Part shown: positions 1 through 8,736 of the stretch, one piece after another | Position numbering within the stretch: the first letter of the stretch is position 1 | How the letters are laid out: every line of letters starts with the position of its first letter | Assembly (NCBI GenBank): GCA_021793645.1 | Contig: JAJYSJ010000007.1 | Span: 62,001 to 126,000 of the forward strand | Length of the DNA stretch: 64,000 bases | Origin: Bacillota bacterium | GTDB lineage: Bacteria; Bacillota; Sulfobacillia; JAJZYS01; JAJYTV01 | Direction of reading: 5' to 3' | Made by a program: the position numbers and the translations under genes | Notes under the pieces: model-generated | Told to the model about the DNA's origin: nothing | The model's input: only the letters and a program-made list of their open reading frames with translations | Databases searched by the model: none

Positions 1-141
1 GGGGCCGCGGCTGGAACGCCGCGGGCGGAAAACTTAGCGATACGATCTATTACTAAAACCCGTAAGGCTTCAATGGGGCCGCGGCTGGAACGCCGCGGGC
101 GGCGGGCCGCGTGCTCTCATGGGTCACGCGCGACGGGGGCA

Positions 142-157
142 GCTTCAATGGGGCCGC
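142..157 (-). repeat. Truncated CRISPR repeat remnant
   Basis: Only the first 16 nt of the repeat (GCTTCAATGGGGCCGC) are present, followed by 12 unrelated nt before the next full repeat at 170. The spacing of 28 nt instead of about 73 indicates that most of a repeat and most of a spacer were deleted, in the old, leader-distal part of the array. Confidence 0.85.
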
Positions 158-974
158 AGGGTACGCAATGCTTCAATGGGGCCGCGGCTGGAACGCTGCG
201 GGCGGCTCCTACTTCAACCAGGACTCACTCGACATCACAGCGCTTCAATGGGGCCGCGGCTGGAACGCCGCGGGCGGTCGACGTAGAGGTTTCCGGCGGC
301 CGCGAACGGCCACGGGCTTCAATGGGGCCGCGGCTGGAACGCCGCGGGCGGTCCGGCAGATGAGAGGCCTCGAACGCCCAGAGCACCACGCTTCAATGGG
401 GCCGCGGCTGGAACGCCGCGGGCGGTTCGGGTAGCCGATGGCGTTCTTGATGTGGCCGCCAGCGCTTCAATGGGGCCGCGGCTGGAACGCCGCGGGCGGA
501 GCTGATCGCGACCTACGAGCGTCCGCAGGTTTCCTAGCTTCAATGGGGCCGCGGCTGGAACGCCGCGGGCGGCGCCGCGATCCGCGAGGGCATCCCGGCG
601 CAGGAACTCGCGCTTCAATGGGGCCGCGGCTGGAACGCCGCGGGCGGAAGGAGCGCATTCGCGAACTGATCGCGCGCAACACGGCTTCAATGGGGCCGCG
701 GCTGGAACGCCGCGGGCGGTGGCCCCTGCCGGCTAGATTAGCCCTGCCTGTTAGAGCTTCAATGGGGCCGCGGCTGGAACGCCGCGGGCGGCGACGTTGC
801 GAGGCCACAGCGGACTTCCATTTGTGGTGCTTCAATGGGGCCGCGGCTGGAACGCCGCGGGCGGGTCGCGGGTTCGGCCACGCGGTCGCAAGCGGCTTCC
901 TGCTTCAATGGGGCCGCGGCTGGAACGCCGCGGGCGGGAGAACGCCTCTGCGGGACCCGTCAGCCACGTCCAGC

Positions 975-1014
975 GCTTCAATGGGACCGCCCGCGGCTGG
1001 AACGCCGCGGGCGG
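975..1014 (-). repeat. Variant CRISPR repeat, 40 nt
   Basis: This copy carries GGGACCGCCCGCGG where the consensus has GGGGCCGCGG: one substitution and a 4-nt expansion inside the 5' stem arm. Another variant at 2300-2335 has a G-to-T change near its right end (GCCGCGTGCGG). All other complete copies that I read match the consensus. Confidence 0.85.
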
Positions 1015-1826
1015 TCCCAGACTAAGCACTGCGCCCTGCGAACCTAGAGGCTTCAATGGGGCCGCGGCTGGAACGCCGCGGGCGGCCACACGTTCCACCC
1101 GAACAGGTGAAACTCTCCTGCGCTTCAATGGGGCCGCGGCTGGAACGCCGCGGGCGGGCACACCCGGTGCAACCTTCCCACGAGGATTGGTCGCTTCAAT
1201 GGGGCCGCGGCTGGAACGCCGCGGGCGGTGGGCAGCGGCGGCCAAGCTGTCGGGGATCCGCGGATCGGCTACGCTTCAATGGGGCCGCGGCTGGAACGCC
1301 GCGGGCGGCACGAAGACCGAATGGGTGATCGAGGAGAACGAGAAGGGGCTTCAATGGGGCCGCGGCTGGAACGCCGCGGGCGGGGGCGCCTTGGCTAAAC
1401 GAGTGGCCCACGCGGGGAGTCGAGCTTCAATGGGGCCGCGGCTGGAACGCCGCGGGCGGGGTTCTCGGGGATGCGTTTGTTGGCCGCCCCGTCACCGCTT
1501 CAATGGGGCCGCGGCTGGAACGCCGCGGGCGGCTTCTCCCCGGCAAGGACAGCCTCCTATTCCAGATCAAGCTTCAATGGGGCCGCGGCTGGAACGCCGC
1601 GGGCGGTACCGGGATTGGCACAGTAGTCAGTTCTATTCTTGGGCTTCAATGGGGCCGCGGCTGGAACGCCGCGGGCGGTGCCGTCCTGGCGGGCGATGTG
1701 CCATTCGCGCACAGAGGGCTTCAATGGGGCCGCGGCTGGAACGCCGCGGGCGGCGGCTCAGACGGTCGGTATCGGCGGCGTCGACTCGGGGCTTCAATGG
1801 GGCCGCGGCTGGAACGCCGCGGGCGG

Positions 1827-1936
1827 CGGGCACGGTGCGCGTGCGAAGGGCCCTCGTGCCGGTGCTTCAATGGGGCCGCGGCTGGAACGCCGCGGGCGGC
1901 GGGCACGGTGCGCGTGCGAAGGGCCCTCGTGCCGGT
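1827..1936 (-). repeat. Duplicated spacer-repeat unit in the array
   Basis: The spacers at 1827-1863 and 1900-1936 are identical (both begin CGGGCACGGTGCGCGTGC), separated by a normal repeat (1864-1899). This is a tandem duplication of one unit of 73 bp. The spacer contains an inverted repeat, GGCACG near the start and CGTGCC near the end. Confidence 0.95.
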
Positions 1937-4156
1937 GCTTCAATGGGGCCGCGGCTGGAACGCCGCGGGCGGGGCGAGTCCACGCGGAGATGCGATAGCG
2001 GAGCGCGTCCTGCTTCAATGGGGCCGCGGCTGGAACGCCGCGGGCGGCCCGTTACCGCGGTTACGTCGCCCCAGGTTGCGTAGGGCTTCAATGGGGCCGC
2101 GGCTGGAACGCCGCGGGCGGATGGTGTCCACGCTCTCGAACCCGGACGCGAACAAGCTTCAATGGGGCCGCGGCTGGAACGCCGCGGGCGGGACGGCGCC
2201 GGCGGATGACCAGATCGCGCAAGTCACCGCTTCAATGGGGCCGCGGCTGGAACGCCGCGGGCGGCCGCTCCCTGACTGACAACAGGAAAGCTGTAATAGG
2301 CTTCAATGGGGCCGCGGCTGGAACGCCGCGTGCGGGCCGCTCGCGCTCACGTCCCCCCTGCAGGCTCCCACGCTTCAATGGGGCCGCGGCTGGAACGCCG
2401 CGGGCGGTCATCACCAACGAGACGGCCTACCCCACGTTCATCGAGCTTCAATGGGGCCGCGGCTGGAACGCCGCGGGCGGGCAGCTGTGGCATGTCCACT
2501 GGCCCTCCATCGCACAGCTTCAATGGGGCCGCGGCTGGAACGCCGCGGGCGGCTGGCAGAACGGGTCGATCTCCACCTGCCAACGAACCTCGCTTCAATG
2601 GGGCCGCGGCTGGAACGCCGCGGGCGGATGGCATCCCGGGTTAGTACTGCGGCGCTGAAGTTGCTTCAATGGGGCCGCGGCTGGAACGCCGCGGGCGGCA
2701 GGACCGAAAAGACTGCTAGGAGGGTTCAGGGATGCTTCAATGGGGCCGCGGCTGGAACGCCGCGGGCGGGCAAAGCCGGGAGCCGGCAAGAGTGCCCTTG
2801 GAGCGGCTTCAATGGGGCCGCGGCTGGAACGCCGCGGGCGGCAGGTTACACGGCGGCACAGCTTCTCGACCCTCTGACGCTTCAATGGGGCCGCGGCTGG
2901 AACGCCGCGGGCGGGCTGTCGGCGACACGCAGGCGCAGCAGGATCTCTAGCTTCAATGGGGCCGCGGCTGGAACGCCGCGGGCGGTTCGGCGCGCAACGC
3001 GGTCCAATATTCCTAGAGGTGATGCTTCAATGGGGCCGCGGCTGGAACGCCGCGGGCGGAGGGACTTCCAGCGGGGGCGGCTACGGCAGCGGCTCAGCTT
3101 CAATGGGGCCGCGGCTGGAACGCCGCGGGCGGGCCGAAATCGAGTGGCGAAAGCGACAAGTCCGTGTCGAGCTTCAATGGGGCCGCGGCTGGAACGCCGC
3201 GGGCGGTTGGTACTTCCCGCGACGCGCCAGATTCGACCGCACGCTTCAATGGGGCCGCGGCTGGAACGCCGCGGGCGGACGATGGCCGAGTTCTTCGTAA
3301 GAGCAGTGATGATGGAGCTTCAATGGGGCCGCGGCTGGAACGCCGCGGGCGGGGTGTTGCGGGATGCGCTGGACCCCCTGCTCGCGGAGCTTCAATGGGG
3401 CCGCGGCTGGAACGCCGCGGGCGGTTGGCGAGGCGGCCACTCTGAAGGCTCGCGCGGATGGGCTTCAATGGGGCCGCGGCTGGAACGCCGCGGGCGGCCG
3501 CTCAGTGCGAGCGAGGCGGCGCTTCTTCACGCGCTTCAATGGGGCCGCGGCTGGAACGCCGCGGGCGGCGCGAAGCACAAGCAGAGATGCACGGAACCAT
3601 AGGTATGGCTTCAATGGGGCCGCGGCTGGAACGCCGCGGGCGGAACGACGACGAGCCGCAGGGCGACCCGAACCAGGACCCGCTTCAATGGGGCCGCGGC
3701 TGGAACGCCGCGGGCGGTGCGCATGAATGGATGAGCTGGACTGCCGGCACGCGCGCTTCAATGGGGCCGCGGCTGGAACGCCGCGGGCGGCGTCCAAGTT
3801 CCGCTAAATTCAGAATGCGTTGCTGTCGCTTCAATGGGGCCGCGGCTGGAACGCCGCGGGCGGAGGCGGCACCGCGGCTGAATCGCTTCCTGTGGTTCGT
3901 CGGGCTTCAATGGGGCCGCGGCTGGAACGCCGCGGGCGGCCATTGGATCATCGGGCGCATCATCGACGTGATCCCCGCTTCAATGGGGCCGCGGCTGGAA
4001 CGCCGCGGGCGGCGCCGTCGCGGGCATCATGGGCTACGCGATGGGCGCGCTTCAATGGGGCCGCGGCTGGAACGCCGCGGGCGGGTTCTCGACGTGGGTG
4101 CAGAAAGCGCATGAGTTCGGGCTTCAATGGGGCCGCGGCTGGAACGCCGCGGGCGG

Positions 4157-4331
4157 AGTCGGGCTGGAAACCCGCTCTGGGAGCCGGGTTCGACGCTGGA
4201 GTGCGAGCACCTGCTCGGGTCGGAGCCTTAGAGGGGGGTGGTGGCGGGTTAAGACAAGTAGGCCCGCTCGTGGAGCGGGCCTCGGAGTGCGAGCGAACCC
4301 CGGAGTGTGGGCGGCACGTCGACGCTCGCAG
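4157..4331 (-). promoter_or_regulatory. CRISPR leader region between cas2 and array
   Basis: About 175 bp lie between the cas2 stop and the first (newest) repeat with no credible gene. Its position, directly after cas2 and at the ATTGAAGC-oriented end of the array, makes it the leader. It contains a hairpin (see 4261-4281) and, downstream of that on the minus strand, TTGTCT and TCTAAG boxes about 19 nt apart that could be a weak array promoter. The leader role is inferred from orientation, not from a recognised motif. Confidence 0.65.
4261..4281 (-). terminator. Hairpin after cas2, possible terminator
   Basis: GGCCCGCTC / GAGCGGGCC forms a perfect 9-bp stem with a 3-nt loop. On the minus strand it is followed by TACTTGTCTT, only moderately T-rich. 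It may end the cas mRNA before the array is transcribed from its own promoter, or be a structural element of the leader. Confidence 0.4.
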
Positions 4332-4619
4332 TTAGATTACGATCACGCGCTTTCCGGCTTCCCAGCGGGCGAGGCCGAACGTTGTCAGGCGGGCCTTGCC
4401 CGTTTCGGCTGGACCCAGGTCGATGATCGCGAGCGCGTCTTCGCCGTGGTGCATGGCTTCGTGCAGTCGACCGAGAAGGACTTGGCGCTCCGTGGGGGAG
4501 AGGGCGCAGAGGAACACGGACAGTTGGACGGGATCGCCGTGACCAAGCATCATCTTGTGCACCTTGCGCCAGCGTTTGGGGTCTGCGATGTCATAGCACA
4601 CGAGGTAGGTGTTGCGCAT
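4332..4619 (-). CDS. cas2: CRISPR-associated endonuclease Cas2
   Basis: Encodes 95 residues beginning MRNTYLVCYDIADPKRWRKV, the ferredoxin-like fold start and conserved aspartate (YDI) of Cas2. Cas2 is the dimeric scaffold of the Cas1-Cas2 integrase that inserts new spacers at the leader end of the array. It is the last gene of the minus-strand cas operon and lies between the cas4/cas1 fusion and the array leader. The ORF track shows it as the tail of a 626-aa frame; only the last 95 codons, from ATG at 4619, are real, because the rest shadows the cas4/1 gene. No strong Shine-Dalgarno sequence is seen, so it may depend on coupling with the gene before it. Confidence 0.95.
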   Translation of the reverse strand: MRNTYLVCYDIADPKRWRKVHKMMLGHGDPVQLSVFLCALSPTERQVLLGRLHEAMHHGEDALAIIDLGPAETGKARLTTFGLARWEAGKRVIVI

Positions 4620-4654
4620 GTCAGCGGGTGAGGTACGCGGGGTAGCGGGGTAGC

Positions 4655-6295
4655 TCAACCGGTCAAGACGCGGGCGAAGAGGCGTGCCTGGACTTCGAGG
4701 GTGCGCCGGTAGGCGATGCGGTAGCCGAAGAGGGGATGTTCGGCCTCGGAGTTCATGCGGGACTCGTAGGCTTGGATCGCGGTCTTCCTTCCGGATGGGG
4801 TGAGCGACACGGCGCCGGCGCGGGCGATGAAGTCGGATGGAGTGAGCATGTGACGGTTGAAGAGACCGATGGCGACCGAGTCGACGATCAAGGCGCGGAA
4901 CTCCTCCATGAGGTCGAGCGCGAGAGAAGGTCGGCCGTGGCCTGGATGGTGGTAGATGCCGACGTAGGGGTCGAGACCGACGGCGTGCAGCGTTACGGTC
5001 AGGTCGCGTGCCAGGAGGGCATAGCCGAGGGATAGTACTGCGTTGACTGGGTCTTTCGGAGGGCGGCGGTTGCGCTCGCGGAAGTCGAAGTCCGTTAGGG
5101 TGGTTTCCGTGAACATGTCGCGAAAGTGCGCGTAGTAGAGACCTGCCGCCGTTCCTTCGATGCCAAGAAGCTCGGAGGTGTTCTTCGCGGTGAGCGCGTG
5201 GTGGGCCAGGCCGCGGAGCTGGAGAACGACCCGTTCGGGAAGAGCGTCCGCGTTGCGACGCAGGAGGGTGCGCTGGTTGAGGATCTTTGCGCGCACGACC
5301 TCGCGGGCCAGGGGCAGCGAAGCCTGAGGGTCGGCGGCCGTCGCGAACTGGCGAATCCGCAGAGGCGCGGCTTTTCGCGGGAGTCCCTGGTAGGTGCCAT
5401 AGAAGTAGCCGCCGTGGGAAAGGAAGCAGACGGGGACGTCTCGGCTCGCGAGCTCTTGCAAGACGGCGGTCGAGACCTGCACCGCGCCGAAGACCGAGAG
5501 TTGGGAGATGTCGATGAGCTTCGCTTCGGCGAGGACCTGGCTGTCTTTGCGGACGACGAGCCGTTCGCCCGCCTTGCCGACCCAGGCTCCCTGCTCGCTG
5601 ACGTAGAGGGGGAGAGAGTCCGGGCGAGAGGGGTACAGGAGGCGCAGGCTGCGTCGCTGGATGCGAGGGCTCTCCGGGGTGCGGGAGAGAAGGTTGACCT
5701 CGTCCGGCAGGCAGATGCCAACGAGGGAACAGCGGGCGCACTTGGGGCTGTCCTGGAGCGCCGGCGGCGGCGCGGAGCCTTGGGCTGCTGCGCGCGCCTC
5801 GGCGAGAAGGGTCAGGGTGCGCTCTACGAGTGGGTCGTCGAAGGGCACCTCTACACGCTGGCGTGTGGCCGAAAAGTAGAGGATCCCCCGATCGCAGCGG
5901 TAACCGTGGCCGCGGAGGATGAGTCCCTGGACGCAGAGCTGCACGCGCTCGGGCTCCCAGGACCGCTCGCGGTTGTCCGGGGGTTGCCCGCGTTTGTAGT
6001 CCACCGGGATAACCGTTCCCTGGTCTCCTTCTACGAGATCCATCCTGGCGATCAGCCCGTGCTGTGGGTCGCTGAGTTCCACGGAGCGGGCGTGGATGGC
6101 GTCGGTATCCGAGCCGGGCGGCGGCATGGTGCCCCCTGCCTGATCGACGCGGCGGTGGACGAACCTGCCCTCCACGGTGTCCACGCTGTCGGCCCACTCC
6201 CCATCGACCCACTCGAGGTACATGAGCCGCGGGCAGTAGGCGAACTCATTGAGCATGCGGGCAGGGACGAGTGGTGAGGCGTCAAGCGGGAGCAT
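4655..6295 (-). CDS. cas4-cas1: Cas4-Cas1 fusion, spacer acquisition protein
   Basis: A 546-aa fusion. Residues about 1-200 are Cas4: an early Cys (FAYCPRLMYLEW), a nuclease-type VDYKRG motif and a late Cys cluster (CARCSLVGIC) that would hold an iron-sulfur cluster. Residues about 215-546 are Cas1, with the metal-binding Glu in LLGIEGTAAGLYY and the His/Asp-Glu region GIYHHPGHGRPSLALDLMEE. Cas4 trims prespacers and reads the PAM; Cas1 integrates them with Cas2. The Cas4-Cas1 fusion is characteristic of subtype I-G (I-U). The start is ATG 6295, preceded by GAGGAGG; the longer 583-aa ORF extends into the upstream gene. It overlaps the end of the upstream csb2 copy by 14 bp. Confidence 0.96.
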   Translation of the reverse strand: MLPLDASPLVPARMLNEFAYCPRLMYLEWVDGEWADSVDTVEGRFVHRRVDQAGGTMPPPGSDTDAIHARSVELSDPQHGLIARMDLVEGDQGTVIPVDYKRGQPPDNRERSWEPERVQLCVQGLILRGHGYRCDRGILYFSATRQRVEVPFDDPLVERTLTLLAEARAAAQGSAPPPALQDSPKCARCSLVGICLPDEVNLLSRTPESPRIQRRSLRLLYPSRPDSLPLYVSEQGAWVGKAGERLVVRKDSQVLAEAKLIDISQLSVFGAVQVSTAVLQELASRDVPVCFLSHGGYFYGTYQGLPRKAAPLRIRQFATAADPQASLPLAREVVRAKILNQRTLLRRNADALPERVVLQLRGLAHHALTAKNTSELLGIEGTAAGLYYAHFRDMFTETTLTDFDFRERNRRPPKDPVNAVLSLGYALLARDLTVTLHAVGLDPYVGIYHHPGHGRPSLALDLMEEFRALIVDSVAIGLFNRHMLTPSDFIARAGAVSLTPSGRKTAIQAYESRMNSEAEHPLFGYRIAYRRTLEVQARLFARVLTG

Positions 6296-7634
6296 TGCGT
6301 CCTCCTCTCGCGTGGTCCGACGGCAGGAAGAGGCCCATCCCGAAGTGGCAGGCTGCGCCGATCGCGATCGGGCCCGAGACGAGCTGCGGGAAGGCAATCT
6401 CCGCAAAGTGGCGGGGCCCAGGTGAAAGGTGGGCCCCGCTCACCTTGCGGAAGACTTCTGCGGCCGCGTCCACGCGCAGCAGCCGAACATCCTTCGGCGC
6501 CGGCAGGCCGCGCCGCGAGAGTTCCAGCAGGATCTGGTCGGTCGGGCTGTCCTGCTGGTGCCCCCGCACCGTCTTGGCATGGCGGATGGGAGCGAAGGGG
6601 AGGTGGCTGACCCAGTTCGCTGCGGGTCCCAGCAGCGCCGGGGGGGCCGCGTCGGACGCGCGCTTGAGACGGACGCGCGCACTGAGGCCAGGACCCGGGT
6701 AGATGACGCGGAGCTCCTCGAGCGCCGACACCTCCAATTTGCCCATGCCCGCAGCGGTGTAGACCGTAAGGTGGTCGATGAAACCATCACCATCCTCGTC
6801 CGTCGGGAGGAAGTGCGCGTGGCGGTGCTGCGGCGAAGGGGTTCCCGTCACCGGGTCCTTGCCGGAGAAGACGGCGGAGACCGCTCCGCCGTTTTGGCGT
6901 CCGTAGCGGGCCATTGAAGCGCGGCGTGCCTGTTCTGCGAAGGCGTAGCCTGCGTCAAGCGGGAGGCTCCCTGTGACGCGATAACGGAAGAGTTCCAAGA
7001 GGGGAGAACTGGGCAGATCGGAGGGCAGACGACCGCTGATCGCAGCCTTGGGACGGTAGTACCGCGCAAGGATCGCCGTATGGGGCAAGCCGTCCTCGGG
7101 GCGGCGGGCGTGCAGCGACGTTGGGTCCGCGTCGCTGCCGGCTGCCAGGAGAGAGACCTCGTCGCAGGGCAGGGGCCCTGGCGCGGTGCCGCAGGCGAGG
7201 AGGGACACGTCGGCCGGAGGACCCGGCGCGATGGACAAGGCGGTCCGCGTGTCGCTGCGCCCCAGGTACGTGACCCTGGAGAGCAGCGTCGCAAGGGCAC
7301 GCTCTTGCGTCTTCATAAGCGAAAGCGTGGGCCACGACGCGTAGATCGTCGCCTGGGTGGGATCCAGTGCGACGAAGCCTGCGTACTCCTGGGGCGATCT
7401 GGTCGGGACGTACCCGACCGACGCCTGCGGCAGGTGGTAGAGCGGCGCTTCGCGCAGGCGCTGCAGCCACGGCCAGACGTCATCCACGACTCCGGCCTGC
7501 TCGGCAGCGTGGACAAGTGCGCGCATTAGACGCCAGGGCGCGGGGGGCCACTCGAAGAGGGCGGCCTCCGCGCCGGAGGTCCAGGGGCTCGGGTGGTAGC
7601 GCCCGTCCGTAAATGCGATGGCCAAGGTCAGCAT
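6282..7634 (-). CDS. csb2: Csb2-family Cas5/Cas6-like protein, copy 2
   Basis: A 450-aa protein of the GSU0054/Csb2 type. The N-terminus MLTLAIAFTDGRYHPSPW with EWPPAPWRLMRALV is typical. Mid-protein HRHAHFLPTDEDGDGFIDH is the conserved His/Asp-rich motif of the family, and the C-terminus has a RAMP-like glycine-rich segment (GPIAIGAACHFGMGLFLP). In type I-G, Csb2 combines Cas5-like and Cas6-like roles, so it probably handles crRNA cutting or capping. A second, divergent Csb2-family gene lies upstream at 11753-13264; this copy, placed after the cas8-like gene and before cas4/1, may be the processing enzyme. The start is ATG 7634, with GAAAGGAAG upstream. A 97-bp gap separates it from the gene before it. 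Confidence 0.88.
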   Translation of the reverse strand: MLTLAIAFTDGRYHPSPWTSGAEAALFEWPPAPWRLMRALVHAAEQAGVVDDVWPWLQRLREAPLYHLPQASVGYVPTRSPQEYAGFVALDPTQATIYASWPTLSLMKTQERALATLLSRVTYLGRSDTRTALSIAPGPPADVSLLACGTAPGPLPCDEVSLLAAGSDADPTSLHARRPEDGLPHTAILARYYRPKAAISGRLPSDLPSSPLLELFRYRVTGSLPLDAGYAFAEQARRASMARYGRQNGGAVSAVFSGKDPVTGTPSPQHRHAHFLPTDEDGDGFIDHLTVYTAAGMGKLEVSALEELRVIYPGPGLSARVRLKRASDAAPPALLGPAANWVSHLPFAPIRHAKTVRGHQQDSPTDQILLELSRRGLPAPKDVRLLRVDAAAEVFRKVSGAHLSPGPRHFAEIAFPQLVSGPIAIGAACHFGMGLFLPSDHARGGRNAPA

Positions 7635-7731
7635 GGCGGTCTTCCTTTCGGGAGGCAGCGGGCTTCGCGTCCGCGTCGAGTACTCTAGCCTCCGATCAAG
7701 CGGAGACAGCGCAGCACGGTCGGCGGTCGCC

Positions 7732-8736
7732 TTATGGTGCTGTGGCGGTGTTCTGCGATCCGCTCCGAACCTGCGCCTGCGCAAAGTTCATGAACTTGCC
7801 CACCGACATGCGTCTGGCGACCATGACATAGGCGACTCCTAGATGGCGAAGGCCGCTCTCTCGCAATTGCGGATGGCCGAGCAGGCTACGTATGGCCGCG
7901 AGCGACGCCGGTTCGCCCCATATGGGCCAAGCGAACGAGAACCCCGCGTGGCTTGACATGCCGCCAATCACCTGTGGTCGAACCCTTCCGGCGCGCGTTT
8001 GTGGGACGACGGTGAGCGCGGCAAGCCCGACCGCGGCGAGGCGGTTGGCTCCATGCTGGGTTCGCTCCTTGAAGGCCTGGTCGGTCGGGTCGCCGGCCAT
8101 GAGCGCGTACCGCACGTCCTCTTGGGGATCCCAGCGGAAGGAGAAGGTAGGATCTTGGCGCAGCCAGGGCTTGAACAATGCTTCTGAAATGCACTCCGCA
8201 GCGGAGATGGCGACGGCCACCTCACCGTTGCGGCGCGGCGGCGGCGCGGGCAAAGCCGGCACACTCGCCAACCGGTCGAGGAAGTGCTGGTGTCCTTGAC
8301 CGAACAGCAGACACAGCGGCGTGGGGTCGATCGTCTCTGTACTCTTCACCGCCGCGTCGGTCAGCAGAGATGCGAGGAGATCTACGCGGCCGCGTCTCGA
8401 CGCATCGGCGGACTCCGTAGCGGCCACCAGCAGTTCGCGGGCATCCGTTTGCGGGTGATTGAGGTCCGACCGGCCGCCGAAGTCATGGTCCTCGGCAAGG
8501 AGTGAGACTCCTTCCGCGATGAACTCGGCGACTTGGTCCCGCGTTGTCGTGCAGGCAAGGTGAAGCATCGGGCGGTGAGGTTGCTGCTGGAGATCCCACG
8601 ACGCGCGCGGACGGAGTCCCTTCTCCTCACGGCGGTCGACGGCGTTCAATGCCCGCAAAACGCCGAGCAGCGCCAGAAAAGCCAGCAGGTTGTCCGGCTC
8701 AAGCCCGTCGAGACGATGTGTTGCGTCGGCGCTCAT
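7732..8736 (-). CDS. Type I-G Cas8-like/Csx17-like effector subunit
   Basis: A 334-aa protein starting MSADATHRLDGLEPDNLLAF, followed by LALLGVLRAL. That opening resembles proteins beside cas3 in type I-G/I-U loci, variously labelled Csx17-like, Cas8u or Cas3-extension family. It is shorter than a full Csx17. The expected role is the large subunit of the interference complex (PAM recognition, Cas3 recruitment), since no other Cas8 candidate exists in the locus. The start ATG overlaps the cas3 stop by 4 bp (ATGA), so the two are translationally coupled. I see no catalytic motif. The family label is less secure than those of its neighbours. Confidence 0.65.
   Translation of the reverse strand: MSADATHRLDGLEPDNLLAFLALLGVLRALNAVDRREEKGLRPRASWDLQQQPHRPMLHLACTTTRDQVAEFIAEGVSLLAEDHDFGGRSDLNHPQTDARELLVAATESADASRRGRVDLLASLLTDAAVKSTETIDPTPLCLLFGQGHQHFLDRLASVPALPAPPPRRNGEVAVAISAAECISEALFKPWLRQDPTFSFRWDPQEDVRYALMAGDPTDQAFKERTQHGANRLAAVGLAALTVVPQTRAGRVRPQVIGGMSSHAGFSFAWPIWGEPASLAAIRSLLGHPQLRESGLRHLGVAYVMVARRMSVGKFMNFAQAQVRSGSQNTATAP

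Larger units (their letters stand above)
1..4156 (-). CRISPR. CRISPR array, type I-G, 56 complete repeats
   Basis: A 36-bp repeat starting GCTTCAATGGGG and ending GCCGCGGGCGG (plus strand) recurs about every 72-75 bp, from a copy cut by the window edge (1-28) to 4121-4156. I count 56 complete copies, one edge-truncated copy and one 16-nt remnant (142-157). Spacers are about 36-39 nt and differ, except for one adjacent duplicate. The repeat has an internal 7-bp stem (CCGCGGC/GCCGCGG) around TGGAAC. On the minus strand the repeat ends in ATTGAAGC, the usual 3' end that becomes the crRNA 5' handle in type I systems, so the array is probably transcribed leftward from a leader near 4157-4331. Degenerate copies (142, 975, 2300) all lie in the leader-distal half, which fits. 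The array continues beyond position 1. ORFs called here are artefacts of the repeat. Confidence 0.98.

Noticed and set aside
73-4335. Many ORFs repeating MGPRLERRGR, LQWGRGWNAAGG or AARGVPAAAPLK
   Set aside because: They are translations of the CRISPR repeat in all six frames; the nucleotide repeat-spacer pattern explains them.
4620-6212. Upper part of the 626-aa minus-strand ORF (4332-6212)
   Set aside because: It shadows the cas4/cas1 fusion. Only the last 95 codons are a gene (cas2).
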